Shown: piece after piece, positions 1-5,422 of the stretch
Layout: each line of letters opens with the position of its first letter
Position numbering within the stretch: the first letter of the stretch is position 1
From: an uncultured Collinsella sp.
GTDB lineage: Bacteria; Actinomycetota; Coriobacteriia; Coriobacteriales; Coriobacteriaceae
Assembly (NCBI GenBank): GCA_900551185.1
Contig: URVF01000077.1
Location: 1 to 7,260, forward strand
Direction: 5' to 3'
Length of the DNA stretch: 7,260 nt
Position numbers and translations under genes: made by a program
The notes under the pieces: model-generated
Database searches by the model: none
Told to the model about the DNA's origin: nothing
The model's input: the letters and a program-made list of their open reading frames with translations, nothing else

Positions 1-49
1 ATCTACACGCGTAAGATCGTCGGCAGCGTCAGATGTGTATAAGAGACAG
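1..49 (+). other. Nextera/Tn5 sequencing adapter (artefact)
   Basis: This is library adapter, not genomic DNA. Positions 1-8 match the end of the Illumina P5 arm. Positions 9-16 (GCGTAAGA) are an 8-base i5 index that I recall as S517/N517. Positions 17-30 are the read-1 primer segment, and 31-49 are the 19-bp Tn5 mosaic end AGATGTGTATAAGAGACAG. The genomic insert starts at 50. Translating through the mosaic end gives a false N-terminus (MYKRQ) on the phosphorylase fragment. Confidence 0.98.
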
Positions 50-556
50 ATTTCGGAGCAGATCTCCACGGCCGGCAAGGAGGCCTCGGGCACGTCCAAC
101 ATGAAGCTCATGATGAACGGCGCCATTACGCTGGGCACCCTCGACGGCGCAAACATCGAGATCGCCGACCTGGCCGGCCGCGAGAACGAGGCCATCTTTG
201 GCCTGACCGCTCCCGAGGTCGAGCAGCTCTGGGCATCCAACAGCTACTTTGCGTGGGATACCCTCAACGGCGACCGCGAGCGTCTGGGCCGCGTGATGGA
301 CGAGCTCAAGGACAACACCTTTGCGGGTCTTTCGGGCAACTTCGAGAGCATCTACAACGAGCTCATGAACAACAACGACCCCGACCTGGTCATGGCCGAT
401 TTCCGCAGCTACGTCGACGCCTGGGAGGCGCTCACGAACAGCTACGGCAACCAGGAGACCTGGAACCGCAAGGCGCTGCTCAACACCGCCTCCTCCGGCT
501 GGTTCTCGAGCGACCGCACCATTCGCGAGTACCGCGACGAGATCTGGCACGCGTAA
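50..556 (+). CDS. glgP: Glycogen/alpha-glucan phosphorylase, C-terminal fragment
   Basis: This is the last 168 residues of a glycogen phosphorylase (GT35). The enzyme is cytoplasmic and uses phosphate to release glucose-1-phosphate from the non-reducing ends of alpha-1,4-glucan, with pyridoxal phosphate (PLP) as cofactor. The fragment opens with ISEQIS and carries the family's PLP signature EASGTSNMK at fragment residues 11-19. The Schiff-base lysine is K19 (codon 104-106), followed by the typical NGAITLGTLDGANIEI. The C-terminus, WFSSDRTIREYRDEIW, is also typical of the family. A full enzyme is about 750-850 residues, so some four fifths of the gene lies upstream of the fragment. The gene is cut by adapter at 49/50, and any start before 50 is false. 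MalP (maltodextrin phosphorylase) is the alternative name, but the position just upstream of glgC favours GlgP. The stop is TAA at 554-556. Confidence 0.95.
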   Translation: MSEQISTAGKEASGTSNMKLMMNGAITLGTLDGANIEIADLAGRENEAIFGLTAPEVEQLWASNSYFAWDTLNGDRERLGRVMDELKDNTFAGLSGNFESIYNELMNNNDPDLVMADFRSYVDAWEALTNSYGNQETWNRKALLNTASSGWFSSDRTIREYRDEIWHA

Positions 557-573
557 AGCGCGCGAGCTCCCCT

Positions 574-623
574 ATGCCAGCACGGCATTACTCGACGGGC
601 GTGACGTTGCGCCGCGCCCGTCG
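574..623 (+). promoter_or_regulatory. Two tandem hairpins between glgP and glgC
   Basis: There are two adjacent inverted repeats in the 107-nt spacer. One is ATGCC/GGCAT (574-578 with 584-588, 5-nt loop). The other is CGACGGGCG/CGCCCGTCG (593-601 with 615-623, 13-nt loop), a perfect 9-bp GC-rich stem. No T-run follows the second stem, so it is not a classical intrinsic terminator. It may stabilise or define the glgP mRNA 3' end, or act as a weak or factor-dependent terminator. I see no convincing -35/-10 pair for glgC in the rest of the spacer. Confidence 0.5.
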
Positions 624-651
624 CTAATGGGTTTAGGAACATCGATGACAG

Positions 652-657
652 AAGGAG
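652..657 (+). promoter_or_regulatory. Ribosome binding site of glgC
   Basis: AAGGAG lies 6 nt before the ATG at 664. It is a strong Shine-Dalgarno match and fixes the glgC start. A second ATG at 645, inside a repeat of the same ATCGATGA octamer, is out of frame with glgC. Confidence 0.85.
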
Positions 658-663
658 AAATCG

Positions 664-1812
664 ATGAGTAAGAAAGAATGCATCGCGATGCTCCTCGCAG
701 GAGGACAGGGCAGCCGATTGGGGGCACTCACCCAAAAGATCGCTAAGCCGGCGGTTAGCTTTGGTGGCAAGTTCCGCATTATCGACTTTTCGCTGTCCAA
801 CTGCTCCAACTCGGGCATCGACACGGTGGGCGTTCTGACGCAGTACCGTCCCTACCTGCTGCATGCCTATGTGGGCTCCGGCGAGGCCTGGGATCTGGAC
901 AGCCGTGACGGCGGCGTGTCGATTCTGCCGCCGTACGAGACGCAGACCGGTGGCGCCTGGTATGCGGGCGCGGCAGACGCCATTACGCAGAACCTCGACT
1001 ACATCAAGGCCAACGACCCCAAGTACGTCCTGATTCTTTCGGGCGATCACCTGTATCGCATGGACTACCGCAAGATGCTCAAGACGCACATTGAGAACAA
1101 CGCCGACCTCACGGTGAGCGTTATGCCCGTGCCGTGGGAGGAGGCCAGCCGCTTTGGCATCCTGACCACCGACCCCGAGGACGGCCGCATCACCAAGTTC
1201 ACCGAGAAGCCCGATAAGCCCGATTCGAACCTCGCGTCCATGGGCATCTACATCTTCTCGGCCGACGTGCTGATCGAGGCGCTCGAGGAGGACGCTCTGG
1301 ACCAGCGCTCGAGCCACGACTTTGGCAAGGACATCATCCCCAAGCTGCTCGGCGAGGGCAAGCGCCTGTACAGCTACGAGTTCCACGGCTTTTGGAAGGA
1401 TGTTGGCACCATCGCCAGCTTTCACGAGACCTCGATGGACCTGCTGGGCAACAACCCCGAGTTCGATCTGTTCGACAAGCACTTCCCCATCATGTCCAAC
1501 ATCACCACGCGTCCGCCGCACTACATTGGCCCGGATGGTCGCCTGGACGACTGCCTGGTCTCCAACGGCTGCAAGATCTACGGCACCGCTCGCCACTCGA
1601 TCCTTTCGACCGATGTCATCATCGAGGAGCGCGCCGTGGTCGAGGACTCCGTGCTGCTGCCGGGTGCGCACGTTAAGAGCGGCGCACACATCTGTCGCGC
1701 TATTTTGGGCGAGAACTCCACGGTCGAAGAGGGCGTGAAGCTCGGCTCTGTCGATACCACCAAGGATACGGCCGTCGTTGGAAATGACGTCGTTATCGGG
1801 AAGGGGGAATGA
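664..1812 (+). CDS. glgC: Glucose-1-phosphate adenylyltransferase (ADP-glucose pyrophosphorylase), catalytic subunit
   Basis: GlgC makes ADP-glucose from ATP and glucose-1-phosphate, the committed step of bacterial glycogen synthesis in the cytoplasm. The 382-residue product has the family's usual length. Its N-terminal nucleotidyltransferase domain shows the nucleotide-binding loop LLAGGQGSRL (10-19), then KPAVSFGGKFRIIDF (28-42) and SGDHLYRMDY (126-135) with the predicted catalytic Asp128. The FTEKP motif (179-183) has Lys182 in the place of the known glucose-1-phosphate contact. SMGIYIF, SHDFGKDIIP (217-226) and WKDVGT (244-249) follow. The remainder, from about residue 285, is the left-handed beta-helix domain. 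As I recall them, these motifs resemble the Bacillus type (GlgC working with GlgD) more than the enterobacterial homotetramer. A strong Shine-Dalgarno precedes the start. The stop lies 4 nt before glgD, so the two are almost certainly co-translated. Confidence 0.97.
   Translation: MSKKECIAMLLAGGQGSRLGALTQKIAKPAVSFGGKFRIIDFSLSNCSNSGIDTVGVLTQYRPYLLHAYVGSGEAWDLDSRDGGVSILPPYETQTGGAWYAGAADAITQNLDYIKANDPKYVLILSGDHLYRMDYRKMLKTHIENNADLTVSVMPVPWEEASRFGILTTDPEDGRITKFTEKPDKPDSNLASMGIYIFSADVLIEALEEDALDQRSSHDFGKDIIPKLLGEGKRLYSYEFHGFWKDVGTIASFHETSMDLLGNNPEFDLFDKHFPIMSNITTRPPHYIGPDGRLDDCLVSNGCKIYGTARHSILSTDVIIEERAVVEDSVLLPGAHVKSGAHICRAILGENSTVEEGVKLGSVDTTKDTAVVGNDVVIGKGE
1803..1808 (+). promoter_or_regulatory. 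Ribosome binding site of glgD
   Basis: GGGGGA at the very end of glgC lies 8 nt before the ATG at 1817. It decides the start: an in-frame ATG at 1778 would add 13 residues, overlap glgC by 35 nt, and give an N-terminal extension with no family resemblance. Confidence 0.7.
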
Positions 1813-1816
1813 TCCG

Positions 1817-2944
1817 ATGATCAATCGCAAGGCCATCGGTTATATCACCGCTAACTACTCTTCGACCTACGGCAGCGTGCTGCTCAAGGATCGCCCCATC
1901 GCGTCCGTCCCGTTTTTGGGCCGCTACCGCCTGATCGACTTCCCGCTGTCCAACATGATGAATGCCGGCATTAAGACCGTCGGCGTCGTCATGCCGGGCA
2001 ACTACCGCTCGCTGATCGACCACGTGGGCTCGGGCAAGGACTGGGGCCTGGACCGCAAGAAGGGCGGCCTGTTTATGGTGCCCGGCAACGCGTATGGCAC
2101 CACCAAGGGCGGCATGCGTTTCTTGCTGCGCGACATCATCTCCAACAAGACGCTGTTCCAGCGCTCGGACAAGCCCTATGTTGTGATGATGGGCACCAAC
2201 ATCATCTTTAACATGGACCTCAACACCATCATCGACGCGCACGAGAACTCCGGCGCCCAGATGACCGTGGTGTACTGCAAGGCCACGCGCAACGTCGATG
2301 ACGAGACCAAGCTGCAGATCAACGAGAACGGCCGCCTGACGGGCGTGAGCGCCGGCGTCGTGTACGGCGATAACGCCTCCATGGACTGCTGCATCGTCAA
2401 CCGCGAGACGCTGCTCGAGATCATCGACCACTACCAGGCCGCCGACTATCTGGACCTGCTCGAGGCGCTACAGGGCGACTTTGGCAACATCGACGTGTGC
2501 AGCTACGAGTACAAGGGCGAGGTCGTGGGCGTGTTTAGCGAGAAGTCGCTGTATCGCCGCAGCATGGACCTGCTCGACCAGACCGTGGCCGACCAGCTCT
2601 TTGACCCCGAGCGCCCGATCCTGACCAAGGCTCACGACGTGCCGCCTTCGCGCTACGCGACCGGCAGCCACGCCTGCAACTCGATCATCTCGGCCGGCTG
2701 CATCATCAAGGGCACCGTGCGCAACTCGATCCTGTCGCGCGGCGTTGTGGTCGAGGAAGGCGCCTCGGTGACCAACTCGATCATCAACCAGAGCTGCATC
2801 ATCAAGAGTGGCGCCCGCGTTGAGAACGCCATCCTGGACAAGAACAACGTGGTTCCCACCAACACCGAGCTTCGCGGCACGCCCGAGAACATCCTGGTGC
2901 TGGGCAAGGCTCCGTTAACTTCCGATACCACGATCGTGCGCTAA
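1817..2944 (+). CDS. glgD: GlgD, non-catalytic/regulatory subunit of ADP-glucose pyrophosphorylase
   Basis: This 375-residue protein is a GlgC paralogue. The fold-defining motifs remain: GRYRLIDFPLSNMMNAGI (35-52), HVGSGKDWGLDRK (69-81) and a C-terminal hexapeptide-repeat beta-helix rich in N-S-I-I patterns. The active-site residues are gone. The LAGGxGxRL nucleotide loop is replaced by ITANYSSTYG (10-19). The GlgC SGDH stretch reads MGTN (125-128), with Thr127 in place of the catalytic Asp. No EKP or WKDVGT motif is found. In Bacillus and Geobacillus, GlgD alone is reported as inactive but enhances or modulates GlgC in a mixed oligomer; the same role is inferred here. The start at 1817 has a Shine-Dalgarno and lies 4 nt after the glgC stop, consistent with translational coupling and a fixed subunit ratio. 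Somewhat longer than the Bacillus protein (about 343 residues). Confidence 0.92.
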   Translation: MINRKAIGYITANYSSTYGSVLLKDRPIASVPFLGRYRLIDFPLSNMMNAGIKTVGVVMPGNYRSLIDHVGSGKDWGLDRKKGGLFMVPGNAYGTTKGGMRFLLRDIISNKTLFQRSDKPYVVMMGTNIIFNMDLNTIIDAHENSGAQMTVVYCKATRNVDDETKLQINENGRLTGVSAGVVYGDNASMDCCIVNRETLLEIIDHYQAADYLDLLEALQGDFGNIDVCSYEYKGEVVGVFSEKSLYRRSMDLLDQTVADQLFDPERPILTKAHDVPPSRYATGSHACNSIISAGCIIKGTVRNSILSRGVVVEEGASVTNSIINQSCIIKSGARVENAILDKNNVVPTNTELRGTPENILVLGKAPLTSDTTIVR

Positions 2945-2975
2945 CGTTGGTACCGCAACATCGCTCGTAACATGT

Positions 2976-3011
2976 AGAATAGCCGCCCGGTTCGCGCCAG
3001 GCGGCTATTCT
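2976..3011 (+). promoter_or_regulatory. Strong 12-bp stem-loop between glgD and glgA
   Basis: AGAATAGCCGCC (2976-2987) is perfectly complementary to GGCGGCTATTCT (3000-3011), enclosing a 12-nt loop that can add two more G-C pairs. The stem ends 11 nt before the glgA Shine-Dalgarno. The stem alone would suit a terminator, but the bases after it (CGAATTGC) hold no T-run. It is therefore better read as a partial terminator/attenuator or an mRNA processing and stability element that could set GlgA output apart from GlgC/GlgD. The structure is seen directly; the role is inference. Confidence 0.65.
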
Positions 3012-3022
3012 CGAATTGCAAC

Positions 3023-3028
3023 AGGGAG
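3023..3028 (+). promoter_or_regulatory. Ribosome binding site of glgA
   Basis: AGGGAG lies 5 nt before the ATG at 3034. It supports that ATG over an in-frame TTG at 3016, which lies upstream of the Shine-Dalgarno and would add only six residues (MQQGDN). Confidence 0.8.
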
Positions 3029-3033
3029 ACAAT

Positions 3034-5205
3034 ATGGCTGATTCCAGCAAAAAGATGCAGATCGTGTTTGCCTCGGCCGAGTGCGCGCCGTTTGTGAAGA
3101 CCGGTGGCCTGGGCGACGTGGCGGGCTCGCTGCCTGCGGCGCTTGTGCGCGCCGGCGCCGAGGTTATCGTGATGGTGCCCAAGTACGCCACCATCAAGGA
3201 CGAGTACAAGGCGCAGATGGAGCACTTCTCCGACTTTTACGTGAGCCTGGGCTGGCGCAATGAGTACTGCGGACTCGAGAAGCTCGAGCACGACGGCGTC
3301 ACCTATATGTTCATCGACAACGAGCGCTACTTTGCGCGCGACTATCCGTACGGCTTCTTTGACGACGGCGAGCGTTTTGCGTTCTTCTCCAAGGCCATCA
3401 CCGAGAGCCTGCAGCACCTGCCGGCCGGCTTTGAGTGCGACATCCTGCACTGCAACGACTGGCAGACGGCACTGGCGCCCGTGTTTTTGCGCGAGTTCTA
3501 CCAGGGCCTGCCGCTGTACGAGCGCGTCAAGACCGTGTTCTCGATCCACAACGTGGCTTTCCAGGGCCAGTTTAGCGACACCGTAATGGAGGACATCCTG
3601 GGCGTGGCGCATATTCCCGCGGCAGCTACGCAGCTGCGCTGCGACGCCTGCAGCATCAACTACATGCTGGGCGCCCTGCGCTATGCCGATGCTATCACCA
3701 CGGTGAGCCCCACCTATGCCAACGAGATCCAGACGCCTGAATTTGGCGAGGGCCTGGACGGCGTTCTGCGCGAGCGTTCGTACGCGCTGCAGGGCATTTT
3801 GAATGGCATCGACGTCGCGGGCTTTGACCCGGCGACCGACAAGCGCATTGCCGCCAACTACACCGTGGAGGACCGTTCCGGCAAGGCCGTATGCAAGGCC
3901 AAGCTGCAGGAAGAGCTGGGGCTCGAGGTTCGCGACGACCGTCCGCTCATGGTGATGGTCACGCGTCTGACGCGCCAGAAGGGCCTAGACCTGGTCATGT
4001 ACGCGCTCGACCGCATCCTGGCCGGCGGCGTGCAGGTGGCGGTGCTGGGCACCGGCGACCGCGACTACGAGGACGGCCTGCGCTACTTCCAGGACAAGTA
4101 CCCCGGCACCATGGCCGCACGCATCGAGTTCGATCCGGCCCTCTCGCAGCGGATGTACGCCGCCGCCGACATGTTCCTGATGCCTTCGAAGTTTGAGCCC
4201 TGCGGCCTGTCGCAGATCATCGCCATGCGCTACGGCACCCTGCCCATCGTGCGCGAAACCGGCGGTCTCAAGGACACCGTGCAGCCTTACAACGAGTTTA
4301 CCGGCGAGGGCACGGGCTTCTCGTTTAGCAACTTTAACGGCGACGAGATGGGCGATGCGGTATTCCGCGCGGCGCGTCTGTTCTGGGATAACCGCGAGGC
4401 CTGGAACCAGCTGGTCACGCAGGCTATGAGCCAGGACTTTAGCTGGACGCGCTCGGCCGATAAGTATCTGGACCTGTACTTCTTTATGCATCCGGAGATT
4501 GAGAGGCCGGCGGCTGTTGTCGACGAGCCTGAGGCTGTTGCTGAGCCGGTGGCCGCTGAGGAGACCAAGGCCGAGAAGAAGCCCGCTGCGAAGCCTGCGG
4601 CAAAGAAGACCGTGACTCGTAAGACGACGGCCAAGAAGGCCACAGCGACCAAGGCTGCGGAAACCAAGACCACCGCTGCCAAGACAACGACCACGCGCAA
4701 GCGCACCACCGCAGCTGCCAAGAAGGCCGCCGAGGCCGAGGCTGCTCCCGAGGTAAAGGCTGAGACCGCTGTCAAGGCACCGGCCAAGGCCGCTGCCAAG
4801 AAGTCGACCGCGACCAAGACCAAGACCACGACCGCCAAAAAGGCCACTGCTACGAAGACAACCAAGGCCGATACGACGAAGGCTGCCGCAAAGACGACCC
4901 CGAAGACTGCTACAAAGTCCGCCGTCAAGGTCGAGGAGACGCCCGCCGAGTCCAAGGCCGAGGCAACCGTCGAGGCAAAACCGGCCGCCAAGACCACCAC
5001 GCGCAAGCGCGCCACGACGACAGCCAAGAAGACCACGACCAAGGCTGCTGCTCCCAAGGCGGAGGCCAAGACCGAGGTAAAGGCCAAGCCCGAGCCCGAG
5101 CCTGCCAAGGAGATCCCGGTCTCCCCCGCCGCTCCGGCAGAGAAAAAGGCCCCGTCCAAGAAGACGTCCGTCCGCAAGGCCACGGCCACCCGCAAGCGCC
5201 GCTAG
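3034..5205 (+). CDS. glgA: Glycogen synthase (ADP-glucose, GT5) with long Lys/Ala/Thr-rich C-terminal tail
   Basis: GlgA transfers glucose from ADP-glucose to the non-reducing end of alpha-1,4-glucan. Residues 1-489 form a complete GT5 enzyme, about the size of E. coli GlgA (477). Visible motifs are KTGGLGDV (22-29, ADP-glucose binding), HCNDWQT (139-145), HNVAFQG (172-178), TRLTRQKGLDL (310-320, whose Arg311 and Lys316 correspond to the R and K that bind the phosphates), PSKFEPCGLSQ (384-394, Glu388) and RETGGLKDTV (407-416). The family core ends near YLDLYFF (478-484). The same frame then continues to residue 723 with an acidic/proline linker (about 495-514) and a histone-H1-like basic tail. 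There is no Met codon, stop or new Shine-Dalgarno at the junction, so this is one polypeptide. No signal peptide is seen; cytoplasmic. It is last in the cluster, ahead of a terminator. The enzyme call is very secure; the tail's role is unknown. Confidence 0.97.
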   Translation: MADSSKKMQIVFASAECAPFVKTGGLGDVAGSLPAALVRAGAEVIVMVPKYATIKDEYKAQMEHFSDFYVSLGWRNEYCGLEKLEHDGVTYMFIDNERYFARDYPYGFFDDGERFAFFSKAITESLQHLPAGFECDILHCNDWQTALAPVFLREFYQGLPLYERVKTVFSIHNVAFQGQFSDTVMEDILGVAHIPAAATQLRCDACSINYMLGALRYADAITTVSPTYANEIQTPEFGEGLDGVLRERSYALQGILNGIDVAGFDPATDKRIAANYTVEDRSGKAVCKAKLQEELGLEVRDDRPLMVMVTRLTRQKGLDLVMYALDRILAGGVQVAVLGTGDRDYEDGLRYFQDKYPGTMAARIEFDPALSQRMYAAADMFLMPSKFEPCGLSQIIAMRYGTLPIVRETGGLKDTVQPYNEFTGEGTGFSFSNFNGDEMGDAVFRAARLFWDNREAWNQLVTQAMSQDFSWTRSADKYLDLYFFMHPEIERPAAVVDEPEAVAEPVAAEETKAEKKPAAKPAAKKTVTRKTTAKKATATKAAETKTTAAKTTTTRKRTTAAAKKAAEAEAAPEVKAETAVKAPAKAAAKKSTATKTKTTTAKKATATKTTKADTTKAAAKTTPKTATKSAVKVEETPAESKAEATVEAKPAAKTTTRKRATTTAKKTTTKAAAPKAEAKTEVKAKPEPEPAKEIPVSPAAPAEKKAPSKKTSVRKATATRKRR
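4501..5205 (+). repeat. Low-complexity region encoding the GlgA tail (residues 490-723)
   Basis: By hand count the 234 encoded residues include 49 Lys, 10 Arg and 25 Asp/Glu, a net charge of about +34. The rest is nearly all Ala, Thr, Pro, Val and Ser. There is no Gly, Leu, Met, Asn, Gln, His, Cys or aromatic residue, and a single Ile. Degenerate units recur: TRKTTAKK (528-535), TTRKRTTAAAKK (553-564), TTRKRATTTAKK (655-666) and RKATATRKRR at the very end. AKKATATK occurs twice (533-540 and 601-608), and PAAK three times. The region is predicted to be disordered. It resembles the tails of eukaryotic histone H1 and mycobacterial HupB in composition, not demonstrably in ancestry. Confidence 0.85.
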
Positions 5206-5244
5206 CACACAGACGATCCAAAACCTAATCAAACCCTAAGCAAA

Positions 5245-5270
5245 GGGCGCTCCAACCGGGCGCCCCTTCT
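5245..5270 (+). terminator. Intrinsic-type terminator after glgA
   Basis: GGGCGCTC (5245-5252) pairs with GGGCGCCC (5258-5265), eight pairs with one G-U and a CAACC loop. A pyrimidine run (CTTCTCT) follows and A-rich sequence precedes it. It lies 40 nt after the glgA stop and probably ends the glg transcript. The T-run is interrupted by C, so efficiency is uncertain. Confidence 0.7.
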
Positions 5271-5280
5271 CTGTAGGTAG

Positions 5281-5327
5281 TGGTAAAACGATTTTCTAGG
5301 ACAACCGTTCGCCGATGGTAAACGGAT
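5281..5327 (+). promoter_or_regulatory. Direct repeat, possible operators upstream of the GH13 gene
   Basis: TGGTAAAACGAT (5281-5292) recurs as TGGTAAACGGAT (5316-5327), 35 bp apart. The second copy also forms an inverted pair, CCGTT (5305-5309) with AACGG (5321-5325). The GTAAACG-like core resembles half-sites of LacI/GalR-family regulators, which often control maltodextrin genes. The repeats lie just upstream of the candidate promoter. The repeats are seen; the regulator is inferred and none is encoded in the window. Confidence 0.35.
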
Positions 5328-5361
5328 GTTGTTTATACAGCCTGTGTACAACAGATATACT
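5327..5361 (+). promoter_or_regulatory. Candidate promoter of the GH13 gene
   Basis: A -10-like TATACT (5356-5361) has a weak -35-like TTTATA (5332-5337) 18 bp upstream, predicting transcription from about 5368. An inverted repeat TGTTGT/ACAACA (5327-5332 with 5348-5353) spans the -35 and spacer and could be an operator. This stretch is clearly more A/T-rich than the neighbouring genes. Confidence 0.45.
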
Positions 5362-5381
5362 TAGATCCTATGCGTAAAGCC

Positions 5382-5399
5382 CATGGCCAGCAGGCCATG
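5382..5399 (+). promoter_or_regulatory. Palindrome in the GH13 leader
   Basis: CATGGCC (5382-5388) and GGCCATG (5393-5399) form a perfect 7-bp stem with an AGCA loop, ending 23 nt before the start codon. In RNA it would fold just upstream of a weak Shine-Dalgarno (GGA at 5413-5415). As DNA it could be a binding site downstream of the predicted transcription start. Function unknown. Confidence 0.45.
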
Positions 5400-5422
5400 A
5401 TTCTATTGAACTGGACCGTACT

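Noticed and set aside
1778..1816. Longer GlgD start at ATG 1778
   Set aside because: It would overlap glgC by 35 nt, lacks a good Shine-Dalgarno, and adds residues unlike the family. ATG 1817 has GGGGGA 8 nt upstream.
442..1836. Long reverse-strand open frame opposite glgC (464 codons)
   Set aside because: It overlaps the ends of glgP and glgD and all of glgC, has no recognisable motif, and is explained by third-position G/C bias.
2975..2980. TAGAAT as a -10 element of a glgA promoter
   Set aside because: No acceptable -35 is present at 16-18 bp (the bases are about ACCGCA), and the hexamer is mostly part of the hairpin's left arm.
4600..5200. CRISPR-like or satellite repeat array
   Set aside because: Repeat units are short, degenerate, irregularly spaced and in frame with glgA, so they reflect biased protein composition, not a DNA array.
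4501..5205. A separate histone-like gene fused to glgA by error
   Set aside because: The tail has no Met codon. The one in-frame GTG examined, at 4612, has no Shine-Dalgarno. The frame is continuous from the catalytic domain, so a single polypeptide is the simplest reading.
3985..5232. Long reverse-strand open frame opposite glgA (415 codons), with another at 4287-5195
   Set aside because: Both are shadows of a GC-rich, repetitive gene. Their translations are low-complexity (Gly/Leu/Arg or Ala/Val), match no family, and oppose well-recognised coding sequence.
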